Shown here one piece after another: positions 1-10,084 of a DNA stretch of 64,000 bases (position 1 is its first letter; the number at the start of each line of letters is the position of its first letter). Where the stretch lies: NCBI GenBank assembly GCA_963931925.1, contig OZ007580.1, forward strand, positions 1,468,501 to 1,532,500. The letters are read 5' to 3'. Under the pieces are notes generated by a model. It did no database searches. It had not been told where the DNA came from and saw nothing but the letters and a program-made list of their open reading frames with translations. This DNA comes from Onchidella celtica (taxonomy: Eukaryota; Mollusca; Gastropoda; Systellommatophora; Onchidiidae). The position numbers and the translations under genes were made by a program.

Positions 1-1973
1 TCAATTTGATTTTTAATCCTCTTTGGGGTCCAGAATCTGTTGCGATCTAAACCACCCGCTTTGGAATTGGTAGAGGCCTCTGAAGTGCCACAGTCCGCCT
101 GCTTTGGATGTAGAGCTTTGTGAAGCTTCTTACAGCTATGACTTCGTTTCTTTTTCCAGTTCCAGCTTTCAGAGCTTTTTTTCGGGACCGGCTTATGACT
201 GGCCACCCGGCCATTCATCTGTGCATGCATCTTTCTGTGCATCAGTATCTGGAGAGCGATTTGCTTGTAACGTGCCACCTCGTCATCAGTTAGAATCAAG
301 CATGACGATTGGTTGCTTTTACTTTTATTGGAACTGTCATCAATCTCTTGTTGGCTTTGGCCAAGTTTATGCTCATGCTCTCTCCTTTCTTTCCCTGTCT
401 TAACCGGCGAAACTGACCTCGTTTTATCCTCACTAGGAGTTTTCTTCACATCTAAACATGCAGAACGCGCGGCATTATGTGTAGGGAAACCCGGACCAAT
501 TATGGACTGTTCGCCTTGACTTGGGGCACCAGCGTTTCTGAGACTGCCTTCATGTGTACGGCTTGACATCGTTTTACAGCTGGTCTTCCCACGAACATTG
601 TCAGTGTAAGTTCTGTTCATTTCTTTTGTAGGTGAAAACGTGGACGAGTGGGTTATCTTTTCTGTGTTTGTTTCGCTGTAAGTGTTTGTAGACAATTTAC
701 CGGCATTATCTTGTGCCTGTTTTGTTTCGTTATTCCGTGCCCTGAAACTCTCACATTCCACTCTGGGAAATTTGGTGTAGTTTTTGTCTGCTTTCGATAT
801 CAAGGTATTTTTGACGGCGCGGCTATCATGGTCTACGGTCTCCTGCTCCCTCTCGCTTCCCCCGCAGCCATGTTTATTTGTGTCTGTCTTTCCAATTTTC
901 TCTTCTTTAGCCTTTCTATGGTCAACTTTCTCATCATAGGAATCCTCCGATTCATCCGAACTCCCCGGTGCGTCGTCGTCTTCTTCCTCCTCATCCTCCT
1001 CCGTATCATCATCGTCTTTATCATTTCTGTCATCAACATCATCACTGCTTCCCTCAATGTCTGCATCATCGTCGTCATCTTCTTCTTCCTCATTATCTCC
1101 ATAATTATCGTTTTTTTTAAACTCCTGTTTCTCTCGGTCGCGCCTTGCAAATGCCCTGGCTCTGTCGCTAGTGAACTTGACGTAATCAGCTGAAGGATAG
1201 ACGCCACCTTCTCCATTGCCATCTGAAGACTCGTTGCTACTGGAAATGGAATACCGCCTGACGATTCTTCTGCTCTCGAAATATTCCACCTCTCTATCAG
1301 CCATTTTCTGCTCATCCACCACCGGCAGGCTTGAGTCTGTACTGATGGTTTTCTCATTGGGCATGTACTCAGACAACCTGCTGGAGCCAACTTTCCCGCA
1401 CTTCTCCCGCTTGGTGTTGAGCAAATTCTTGATGTGGACCTTCTCCACACAGACCGTTTGCTTGCGGATGTGTCCTCCAAGTTCGCTCGTCTCCCTCTTC
1501 AGACGACTAGAAACAAAGGAGCGACTTCGAAAAGAAGCAGACTTTGAGCATTTATCTTCAGCGGAGGCAGATGGGCGAAGTTTTGGACGGAGGACAGTAC
1601 ATTTATTCTTGTCTAGAAAACGTATCTCCATAGCCTCCCATTTGGGTGCGTCAGTCAGGCACTCCGATAAATCTATTGGATAAGCCAACTCTCTGAAATC
1701 TTCCGATGGGACTCGCTCAGAACACTTAGCCAATTGATGTGATTGCTTCTGGCTCGATGGACTTGTAAACGACACCGATGTCTGTGCCGGGCTCGTTTTC
1801 CCATGTCGGTCCTTAGGGGAGAATTCGGCCTCAGAGGTGGCTTGTCCCCTCAGCGACTGACTGCTGCTTCGCCTCTGTCGTTTACTGGAAGAAGTGGTCG
1901 ATGGAGTTGTCCTTCCTGGGAGCATCAGCGAACGCGAGGTTTGAGACACATCTTCATCCTGCTTCCATGACAT
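1..1973 (-). CDS. Large acidic, disordered protein, partial exon (runs off left edge)
   Basis: The minus strand carries one frame with no stop from about position 2060 to the window edge, roughly 657 codons from the ATG at 1973. I do not recognise a folded domain. From the N-terminus it shows a Ser/Thr/Arg-rich basic stretch (KRQRRSSS near residue 30), a mixed charged region, a segment with IRKQTVCVEKVHIKNLL, then an almost pure Glu/Asp tract near residues 285-340, and a Ser/Thr/Lys-rich tail ending in basic clusters (WNWKKKRSHSCKK). The composition suggests an intrinsically disordered, probably nuclear protein, which is inference. Start: ATG 1973 has G at -3. Alternatively the exon begins at 1994, where a T/G-rich tract ends in GGCAG, a plausible splice acceptor continuing the frame upstream. 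The coding strand is certain because the opposite strand and other frames are broken. The 3' end and any downstream exons lie outside the window. Confidence 0.7.
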   Translation of the reverse strand, partial: MSWKQDEDVSQTSRSLMLPGRTTPSTTSSSKRQRRSSSQSLRGQATSEAEFSPKDRHGKTSPAQTSVSFTSPSSQKQSHQLAKCSERVPSEDFRELAYPIDLSECLTDAPKWEAMEIRFLDKNKCTVLRPKLRPSASAEDKCSKSASFRSRSFVSSRLKRETSELGGHIRKQTVCVEKVHIKNLLNTKREKCGKVGSSRLSEYMPNEKTISTDSSLPVVDEQKMADREVEYFESRRIVRRYSISSSNESSDGNGEGGVYPSADYVKFTSDRARAFARRDREKQEFKKNDNYGDNEEEEDDDDDADIEGSSDDVDDRNDKDDDDTEEDEEEEDDDAPGSSDESEDSYDEKVDHRKAKEEKIGKTDTNKHGCGGSEREQETVDHDSRAVKNTLISKADKNYTKFPRVECESFRARNNETKQAQDNAGKLSTNTYSETNTEKITHSSTFSPTKEMNRTYTDNVRGKTSCKTMSSRTHEGSLRNAGAPSQGEQSIIGPGFPTHNAARSACLDVKKTPSEDKTRSVSPVKTGKERREHEHKLGQSQQEIDDSSNKSKSNQSSCLILTDDEVARYKQIALQILMHRKMHAQMNGRVASHKPVPKKSSESWNWKKKRSHSCKKLHKALHPKQADCGTSEASTNSKAGGLDRNRFWTPKRIKNQI

Positions 1974-1994
1974 GGCGACACGGTTCTTCCGCAG

Positions 1995-2025
1995 CTGCCA
2001 ACACGCGTACACACACAGAAAATAA
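1995..2025 (-). promoter_or_regulatory. Candidate splice acceptor of the left-edge exon
   Basis: Read on the minus strand, a T- and TG-rich tract ends in TTGGCAG immediately before in-frame codons. It would allow the 1-1973 exon to be internal (exon start 1994) instead of carrying the start codon. Confidence 0.4.
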
Positions 2026-2039
2026 TGTTCCATTTTAAA

Positions 2040-4690
2040 GTTATAAACATTTATCCCTTCAACTTTGCATTATGGGTGTAAAATCCTGTATACTCTGCTT
2101 CGTAATGTAAATTTTTATCACGTTAACTCTCCATCTTAATGTAAACTTTTAACTTTTAACCTTTTAACTCTGCCATACAGTTGTGCGTGTATGGTTGTCT
2201 CAGCTTCAGAATCACGTTGTATGCAATTAAACCGGAAAGGAGATCTCCGGACTACAACCTTAGTGTACAGACTAAACATAATGAACTTCCCACATGGCTA
2301 GGACATTTCTTTTTCTGTCTAGAGAGGAGATAAAGGACAGTAATTTATAGTGGAAGTTTCCGACCGTGGTTCTGTTTGTCTGTCTGCCTGTCTGTCTATC
2401 TATCTGCCTGTCTTCTTTCTGTTTGCCTGTTTGTGTGTTTCTCTGTCTTTCTATCTTTCTGTCTGTCCGTCTGTCTGTGTCTGCCTGATAACTTTCCTAT
2501 TTGTCTGCCTATATGTCTGTCTGTCTGTTTCTCATATAGTCCGCCACTTAAAATTAAGTCTGCTTTACCACTCTGTCCCTGACATGAATTACTGACACAA
2601 CAAACGGGGCACAGACAGAAGTTACGCTGTCAGTCGTGCTGGAGTTTTTCACTACCACAACAGCCTGCAACGGCATGGTTCATCCAGGGTCCCCGTACCC
2701 CACCCACCCCTCCCCCCTCCACACACGCACAAACACACCCCGCCCCTGGGGGGTGGAAAAAGCAAACATTTATGTTTATGTTTAGACTATCTACTTATAA
2801 AGTTCACATTTTGGGAAATCTTTGACATGCATTAATTCACAAGAGGAATGGACACCAATAATTAATCGCTCCTTATGACGTTCAATACTGAAGAAATCAT
2901 GCGTGTAGGCTATGTGTGTGTTCACTGACAAAATGCCCTATGTGCACACGTTGCTGCAGTAGCTGTACCTTCATCCGCCACGCATGCCCTTCTACCCCAC
3001 ACCACACCACCCCCCCCCCTATTTTTAAAATTATTGCTGAGGTTTCTGAGTTGACCTAGGGTGGGGTGCAGGGGGTGAAGAATGAAACTGAGATGGTCAG
3101 GCTGACCAGTCAGTTGATTCAATGACAGCAAGATACAGGTACTAGCTAGTGCTGACCGTAGAATATAAAGAAAGTTTCACACTAAATACGATGGTAAAAA
3201 TAGACTCCCCAAAGAACTTCTTTCTACGGTAAAGCCCCTTAAAAAGATGCACCTTTTTTCTCTTCCCCCTGACACAAACGCAGTGGTCTAAAGCAATAGA
3301 TTTTGAAAACTTTGACATGGTTAGTGGCTGGAAATTTTCTGAATAGTTCCCACCCAGGTGAGCTTAGAGACGTCTTAAATACCAAAGAGTTAGTTCTATA
3401 TGCCATGACTAAGTCCAGCAAACTTCCAAAACCAATCTCGTAGGTCGTGAATAACGCTCAGAGGATGCGCTGTCCTCCGTGGAAGGTCCCTAAATCTGGG
3501 ACCGTTGTCAGTCATTAGGATGGGGCATTGAAAGTACTGACGTTTTCAGATACACAGAGAGCATCCATACAAAAGCATTCTTCACTAAAAATCCCCATGT
3601 GTTTAGCTTTTTGTGGTGAGATGTAGACCATTTTAACACAATTATGTAACGACCAGAGCTGACCTACCAGATTAATAACCTATGGATGTGACGTTGTTTG
3701 CTGGGTAATATGCAGAAGGCCTGTAGTGGAGCCATGGCTCTTGGTCCCCACAACTACAGCATTTCTTGTCTATCACCACCAGAAGAGGGAACTCTTCGCC
3801 GAGATCTTGTAAAGAAGGGCCCAGGACTTTTATTTCAAACTTGTTTTTCAGTTTTTCTTTGTCTTGAAAGGATTTCTCTTGGTATTTCATGATGTTGTTT
3901 GCAGCCCATCAGCTGATTTTTCTTTGTTTATAATCAGCGCCCTCACAGCGCGAATGTTTTCATCATGGGCACAATGTTGCAGATTATTTCCGGCACCTGA
4001 ACGCAACCACAAGTTCGGGAATTTCCAAACAAAAAGCGCGAAGATCTTTAAGGGCGCCCTCAGTTGTGCCAACATTTTCCTGTTATTTCCTTTTCTTTCA
4101 GCTTTTCACTCGTTCTTTCACTACATGACTATTTTGGCCATGCGGTGAGACTAGGTTTTGTTTCAGATTATGATCCGTCAGCTGAGAGTACGATGTGGGA
4201 AAAGGATGAGTGGATCCTTGGAATAATGTCAAACCTGTTCATCGGTAGACCGTTAATAAGGAAAGATTAGATTCTAGCTTTTTTTTTTTTTCTTTTTACT
4301 AAAACTAGAATCTAGAAAAACCACAATGTTATATAAAACTACCATTCTTAGTGATAAAGGGATCAAAACATTTTTATGCCGTGAAGTTTAGAAAATTGCT
4401 GTCACCGCCAACACAGTTGGGAATATTCGCTGTTTCGTCGGTGCTGTTGTTGGTGGAAGAAATTATAAGAAATTTTAATGGGACATTTTTTACCACTGGG
4501 ATTCTCTCGCTGTTCAAAGTTTACGTCATCTTTCATCATTCCTTTGTTCAAATATGAACTTTGTAAGTAGATAGTCACAACATAAATATAAATGTTTGCT
4601 TTTTCCATCCCACTCCGAAAAATATATGTTGGGTTTTTTTAGAAAATATTCAAGGTGATGGCGAGATGAACTTATTCCCAAGGATAACTT
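2040..4690. other. Intergenic stretch with no supported gene
   Basis: Apart from the tetranucleotide repeat at 2365-2535 and C-rich tracts at 2690-2755 and 3003-3020, I see no protein motif, RNA gene or transposon end here. The short open frames on both strands lack recognisable motifs. Confidence 0.5.
2365..2535 (+). repeat. Degenerate (TCTG/TGTC)n tetranucleotide microsatellite
   Basis: The plus strand reads as imperfect tandem TCTG, TCTA and TGCC units over about 170 bp. The Ser/Val/Cys/Leu-rich open frames across it are artefacts of the 4-bp period. Confidence 0.85.
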
Positions 4691-4692
4691 TT

Positions 4693-5530
4693 GGTTGAAG
4701 GTTAGGTTTTGGTCACATAACAACAGACATTTCCATGAGGACAGAAGCCTTGCCAGGCTAATCATCACTCTGGGTCGAACATGCTGGAAACGGAACTTTG
4801 GTGCCACGGAGATTGAGGCCAGGGAGCCGATCAATGTCGACTCGTCACCAAGCGATTTCGTCCTTTTCACAGATGGATCTGTCAAACGCGACATCAAGGA
4901 TGGATAGGAGTGGGTACAGGAGAGGTCAACCCGTGGGCAAGGGTCTGGTGTGCACAAAGTCACTGTGTTTAGCTTGCGATAGAGCTGGGGGCTGTTACTG
5001 AGACACTTCGTTGGCTTACGTCATTGCAGCAGAAGACAGACCACGTCGTCATCGTCACAATTTCGCAGGCATGCTGCGGAAAGTGGACAGTAACATGTTT
5101 CGGCGCTAACGGCCTGATATCCTGCAAGGCCTCACCCTATCTCTCACATGGATATAGGCCTACTGCCCGGGCTATGGTGGCGTTAGAGGCACTGAGATAG
5201 CCTGTCTACTTGCCGGTGTAGCAGGCCAGAGCCGGCAATGCTGCTGTCCGGGGAGATCTGCAGCATGACAGGAACGAGCTCCTACGGATAATCACCCACC
5301 GATTGCTAGCGAAGAAGACACTTGGACCCCCCCCCCCCTCTCCCTCCCCCATGACCAGAATGATTGAGGCGGGATACAGACGGAGTGAAGGAAGGACGTG
5401 CGACAAGGTAGGACGAACCCGACACATATGGAACCAGCTGGCCAGTGGGACAGTTAGTAGAAAAAGCCTCGAATGGATCTTGGAACCACGAAAAGGTTCA
5501 GGATTTTGTCTTTGTCCAGCTCCATGTTAT
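4693..5530 (+). pseudogene. Decayed non-LTR retrotransposon RNase H and C-terminal region
   Basis: Fragments in several plus-strand frames line up as the end of a LINE polyprotein that carries an RNase H domain. A first frame (4695-4904) ends in FTDGSVKRDIKDG followed by a stop; TDGS is the usual RNase H motif with the first catalytic Asp. Later pieces in other frames read AVTETLRWLTS and VVIVT (about 4990-5060), then MLRKVDSN, then YCPGYGGVRGTE (about 5160-5195), which resembles the conserved CPGHxGxxGNE block. A final piece near 5360-5500 has WNQLASGTVS, matching the segment after RNase H in these elements. Frameshifts and stops separate all pieces, so it is dead. It could belong to a Jockey- or I-type clade; the reverse transcriptase itself is not present. 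Confidence 0.65.
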
Positions 5531-6271
5531 GACAGTGTAAAAATCAACAAAAAAAAAAAACTGCACATAAATTTTCTGAAAACTTGAATCTCAACATTTT
5601 GCTTTGGTGGAGAAAAATCAGCCGAAGTTTCTTCAAGTGTCAACCAAGATTAACTGCAGGACTTTTCTTATTCTAGGTCTAAGACCGCGTGTCCACCAAA
5701 ACAGAACAGTCACGTCTAAGAATCGCCAGTCTCTCGGAAAATCGGGAGTTGACACGGGACATCGTTTTTTCCCTTTGCAATCAACCAGAATCGTCATTAA
5801 GTGTGTCCAACAAAACGACCCGACTGCTCCAGGCAAACGTCCAGACGGTTGGAATGCCGCTTGCACCATTTTTGACGGTTTGCCGGGTGACTCATCAGCG
5901 GTAGGCTCAGCCAGATAAAAAAAATATGTTTGATTTTTAGCTCAAATAACAAAACCAATGTCATATTTGTAATCAGCACCCCAAAATTAGCAAAGTCTAC
6001 GCGCAAACCACCTGGTTTAAGTGCGTATTTATCGTTTTACTGAAAATAAAATTAATGCCTACATCTTTTCACTCCCGTCGTGTGTGTTTTGACCTAATGG
6101 CCTGATCCGCTCCCTTGTTTCGAGTATCGGTTTATTAAAAAATAAAAAAAGCCCCTAGCCTAGCCTTTTATTTCCACCTGTGTCCTTGGAGTGTTTTGTA
6201 TGACCTGACCCGCTTTCTCTGACACATTTGTTGTAGATCTAGTAGAAGTGTTTGATTTTGTCACATTCAAA

Positions 6272-6403
6272 ATGGAAGATGAAAAACTTATTAAAGAGGT
6301 ATTCAAGTACAGGTTTATTTATGACAAAAGCTACCCAAAGCACTGCAACAAAGACTACCTGGGAAGAAGTTCAAACGAAGATGGTGTCATTCTCAAGTAC
6401 TAA
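6272..6403 (+). pseudogene. MADF/Myb-like domain N-terminal relic of a Harbinger accessory gene
   Basis: The frame from ATG 6272 begins MEDEKLIKEVFKYRFIYDKS and ends at a stop after 43 codons. The LIxxVxxxxxIYDKSxP pattern is the start of a MADF domain, the DNA-binding part of the PIF/Harbinger Myb-like protein. In intact MADF domains a Trp-centred helix (AWEEV) follows. Here TTWEEVQTKMV occurs just after position 6355 but in another frame, so a single frameshift near 6352-6360 separates the two halves. The remainder of the gene is missing. This is a relic, not a functional gene. Confidence 0.6.
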
Positions 6404-6415
6404 CATTTTTGTGAA

Positions 6416-6448
6416 GGGCAGGCCGAACAGGCCGCTGCCAGGGCAAAA
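6416..6448 (+). repeat. 5'-truncated SINE 3' end
   Basis: The block AGGCCGAACAGGCCGCTGCC and its flanks closely match the 3' part of the full SINE at 37008-37315, but the tRNA-like head is absent, as expected for a truncated retroposition. Confidence 0.6.
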
Positions 6449-6764
6449 TTGAAATTAATAGATTAAAATTTATCCATTATCATCCCCCCCCCCCCACCAG
6501 CAACAATAAAATTTATTATTCATTATTAAATATATATTATTATTAATAAATATTCAAATATTATTTGAGTTGTAAGTTGTGAACTGTTGTGAGTAACTTG
6601 TGAACTATTGTGAGTTGTGAACTGCGCCTAACAGGCTGCCGTACAATTTGCTCTGAGATAGAGAGATGTAGAGAGAGAGAGAGTGAGCGAGACAGGGAGA
6701 GAGAAAGAAGCAGTGTAGTGTGTTGAGCGCTTCGCAGGCGCTCCATTCTGCTCTGCGATTGACA

Positions 6765-6832
6765 TGTTGTTTCTGTAAAGCGCATAGAGCATTTTAAATG
6801 GATATGCGCTATATAAATGCCATCCATTATTA
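6765..6832 (+). repeat. SINE-type 3' tail with ATT repeats
   Basis: The hairpin-like pair AAGCGCATAGAGC and ATGCGCTATATAAATGCC followed by (ATT)n is the characteristic 3' end of a widespread invertebrate SINE family. A GA-rich stretch at 6657-6705 lies just upstream. Confidence 0.5.
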
Positions 6833-7189
6833 TTACTCTTTAAATTTCACAGCATCTTGAGCAATTTCAGGACACAAATGGTGGAACTCACCACATAGTA
6901 ATCTAGCTCGACCTATCGGATGTATCCAATGTTTATGGAATCTATGCTTAACCCTTCTCCTTCTTTCTAACCAAACCCATAAAAAGGCTAACTTCCTCTT
7001 TTTCTTGCAAGACGTCATCATTCCCATTCATCCAAGTTCAACAGTGCTGAGCCATGGACTGGTCGGGTCGTTTCTGAACAGTCTGCCCGTTTTGGTGGAC
7101 ACACCTGCAGGAAACGACCAGTCCAGATTTTTCACCACCCGTGAAAAATCGTGACTATTCCGCTTTGGTGGACACGCGGCCTAAGTATT

Positions 7190-7700
7190 TAGTGCAGCAG
7201 TTTTGTGAAATAAATGTGGGTTTTGTGGTAAAAGCACCAAAATTTGCATAAATGAGGTTAAGGACATACTAAAAGAAATTAGATATAGTGCCAAGCTGAA
7301 TTTTTTCCCAGAAGCCCAAAAAACTTAAAAATCCAAAATGGCCGCCAACCGAGACAAAAAATCTGTAAATTGTCATATTTTGGTGATTAGTTGACATAAA
7401 AACATAAATGAGGAGTCTTTTTGTACTTTTTCAGACATAAGGAATCTAATGGAACCATTATTTAGTTGATAAAATGCATATAAAACAACATACTGACAAA
7501 TTCATGGTAAAATTAAAGATAGCCGCCATCCTAGACACAATATCTATAAATTGTCATATCTTTGTGAATAGTTGACACAAGAACATAAATGAGAAGTCTT
7601 TTTGTATGTTTTCATGCATAAGGAGTTCAATGGAAACATTATTTAGTTGATAAAATGCATAGTAAACAAGATATTGACAAATTCATGTAAAATTCAAAAT
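7190..7700 (+). repeat. Left terminal inverted repeat of copy 1, with internal 180-bp duplication
   Basis: It matches the right TIR in inverted orientation over most of its length. Inside it a unit of about 180 bp occurs twice (about 7325-7508 and 7509-7690), each with an ATGGCCGCC-like or ATAGCCGCCAT motif, AACATAAATGAGRAGTCTTT and TTAGTTGATAAAATGCAT. Confidence 0.85.
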
Positions 7701-7773
7701 GGTTACCACTTAAATTTTGAATATATATGAGTGGTTACTATGTCTAGATTGCCGATGTGGAATATCATAATAC

Positions 7774-9716
7774 CTAATTGCTATCATTGTGGTCACAGTT
7801 CCCGTTGCAATGACAGAGTGATGTACATTTGAGAGCAGCCCTGACACATTTGCATAGTCCTCTACACCCTTTCTTGCATCCACATTTTAATAATTCAGAA
7901 CATGAGGCCACCGCTTCTGGCAGCAGTGTCCAGAATGGTTGCCAGCCTTGTGTCACACTCTTTCGCCAACCGTATGTGTCTGGAGATGGAATAACTGGAG
8001 AACGGACGAGTGCCTGTCCCCACACATATCCACCCTGATATATTGCCCGTTTTGTGTGCTGTAGCTGCTGCTGTTGGGGGTATGTTGTCCATAGATCTGT
8101 CTTTGGTGGTGAACATGTGCTTCCTGGCCGAGTACACAGTAGTTTCTGTGCAAGTGCGGTCATACAGAAGTACAACATATGTCTCCAACACAGACATGCA
8201 ATCGTTGTTGAACGCCGATGGGTCCATCAACAAGGTAGAAAATACAGGTGTGACGTCATCGAAAGCCTTCCATGTGTTGAATGCAGTCTTTTTTCCCCTG
8301 CCAGCAAACGAAGACACAGTGTCACAACCCGTGAAGGCATGGAACATGGGAAGTGCACATGCCTTTTCATAACCAAGTTCTTTGGCGATGTCGTGTGCAG
8401 GAATGTACCTCAGGTGTTTGCCAGTGCCGAACGCAACCCAGATTTCGGTGTCCTCAAGGCACACAACAGTGGACACTGCCAGGACGAGAATATCTGTATC
8501 CACAGTACGCAACATAATTCTGCGATATCCTTTGTTTGCTGAATCAACTGCGTGAAGGAGCATCCTGGTGTCCACCTATTCATGTGTGCATGGTGCAAGA
8601 GATGACATGTCTTGGTGAACTCGAGAGCACAGCACATTCTGACCACATGTTGTGTAGACGTCCTTCTCTCCAGAAAGGTTTTCTACCACCTGGTGAGCCA
8701 AGAAGTCGAATAGTTCCGTCTTGTTGTCTGCCAGTCTCAAGAACTCTTGCCAATTACCTGGGATTGTGTTGGAAGGTGCAACACGCCGCCGAATACCTCT
8801 TCCTCGAATCTCCCTAGCTGTTGACTTCAAGCTGTCTTCCAGATACACATCCCAAACAATGTCCATTCTGGTTACGTTTCGCAGCTGGGCTTTGATGAAC
8901 GGTAGAAAAACATGTGTGGCATATTCTTGGAATGACTTCACACCGATTGGTTTCAGCATGTTGATGATGGCAGCACCATACAATATGATGACGTCAATCA
9001 ATGGAGCCTCTCCACAAGATGTGCAAAACTTTTCCAGACATTCGACAAGGTCAGATTTCGTGCCAAACCGAAGTTTTCCTAGCTGGGACAATGAAGGAGG
9101 ATATGCATGATTCTCATGTTTGAAGAAATTGTCCAAGTCTCCATCGCGGGTTTGACTAGCAATGTACAATCTTGAGAACAACGAAGAGTCACTCTTTAAG
9201 GATGTGATGGTTTGGTTTGTTTTTGATGGAACTCTCGATGGTGGTCTGCTGAACAAGGGCATTTGATTTTTACTGATAATATCAAAAACAGATTTGGTTC
9301 GCTCTATCACTCGCTCGGTCATGTACTTGTCATACTGGCTTTGGCCTGTCTTCTCTATTACACGCACAGTTTGGACTATAGCTGGATCAGCGACATCTCG
9401 GCTGTCAAGAATCAGGAGGTCGCCACTCTCTTCAATGAATGGATTTCCCATATCTTCAAATGCTTCAACGAGAGCACCAACCTCATTGGCAAATTTGACT
9501 TGTGCAGACGCAGTATGCTCGTGGCGCTTGAGATTGGTTCTGTTAGTTATCCCTGTACCTCCATCCAGACAATTAACCTCAAACTCTTCAATAACCCTTG
9601 CTAGTTCCGGTCCCGCCACCATCCAACGCAATAGAGCTTTGGGGTTTTGCAACAACCTTACTGCCCCACCATCTCCTTTTACGATTTTGTTGTTTTGGAC
9701 AATGATTTGTGTGGTT
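7774..9716 (-). pseudogene. PIN/XPG-like nuclease with tesmin-type CXC tail, copy 1 (broken)
   Basis: Read 5' to 3' on the minus strand: VKGDGGAV (about 9670-9690), RWMVAGPE (near 9620), a long helical region with MPLFSR, HENHAYPPSLS and PGNWQEFLR, then CTHE-stop-VDTRMLLHA (8555-8590), TVDTDILVLAV (about 8480-8510), IPAHDIA, HAFTGCDTVS (about 8300-8330), WTTLPEA-like WTLLPEA, and CGCKKGCRGLCKC...LCHCNGNC at the end (7780-7890). The ExDT, DTD and GCD triplets fall in the order and spacing of the FEN1/XPG-type PIN metal-binding acids; the Cys-rich end resembles tesmin/TSO1 CXC DNA-binding repeats. Two lesions are visible: TAG at 8576-8578 in place of the Glu of HEEADT, and a frameshift near 8055-8065 after IPPT. 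The frame has no N-terminal part upstream of 9716. The activity is inference. Confidence 0.7.
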
Positions 9717-9719
9717 ACG

Positions 9720-10084
9720 TGATTGTATGTTGTTGTTGTTGTTGCGTACCCAGCTAATACTCTTGGGAAATAACTTAGTCAAGAGCAAACTAAGTCAACT
9801 GATTTTGCCTTAGTGGCTCTTACTCTCTCATGATTTCCAAACCACATAGGTGGCCACTCGGACTTTCATTGTACTCTATATTTTAAACTGCCAGAGTTCA
9901 GCAGTTTGTTGAGTAACAACATTGCATGGAACGACCAGGTATAGCAATACAAGACCTCACACATACACATCATTTGCTTTTGCCTTTGAGAAATCTCTTT
10001 TCCATCTTGTAAAAAAGAGACCAGCCTCTTTAGGCATTCGTGATTGTATGATTGTACAGATCAAAATTAAAGTACACAGGGCAG
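9720..10084. other. Non-coding interior of copy 1 between gene and right TIR
   Basis: This stretch starts with GTT repeats (9728-9744) and shows no similarity to the longer N-terminal region retained by copy 2, consistent with an internal deletion of the element. Confidence 0.5.

Larger units (their letters stand above)
5683..7181. mobile_element. PIF/Harbinger-type DNA transposon, non-autonomous (1.5 kb)
   Basis: Inverted ends match over about 36 bp: the left end starts GACCGCGTGTCCACCAAAAC and the right end, read inverted, starts GGCCGCGTGTCCACCAAAGC. Each end is flanked by TAA (5680-5682 and 7182-7184), the TWA target duplication typical of PIF/Harbinger. A second inverted pair built on GTGTCCAMCAAAACG lies inside (about 5800-5835 and 7055-7100). 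The interior has no intact transposase but retains a MADF-like relic (6272-6403), a SINE 3' end (6416-6448), an AT-rich stretch and a second SINE-like tail (6765-6832). The MADF/Myb-like accessory protein is characteristic of the superfamily, which supports the assignment independently of the ends. Confidence 0.75.

Noticed and set aside
648..1193. Hydrophobic plus-strand frame resembling a membrane protein
   Set aside because: It is the antisense of the acidic tract of the minus-strand exon, since Asp/Glu codons read as Ile/Phe/Leu/Val in reverse.
833..1480. Minus-strand frame starting MEDTSASKRS
   Set aside because: Shadow of the real minus-strand exon; the overlapping frame is open much farther and has protein-like composition.
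3239..4608. Several 60-95 codon frames on both strands
   Set aside because: No motif, signal peptide, splice pattern or homology recognised; lengths expected by chance in AT-rich DNA.
8054..8542. Plus-strand Cys-rich frame
   Set aside because: Antisense of the nuclease gene; no motif.
7774..9716. KDZ-type transposase, because of the CXC tail
   Set aside because: The acid motifs follow a PIN/XPG order and I see none of the KDZ RNase H-type blocks.
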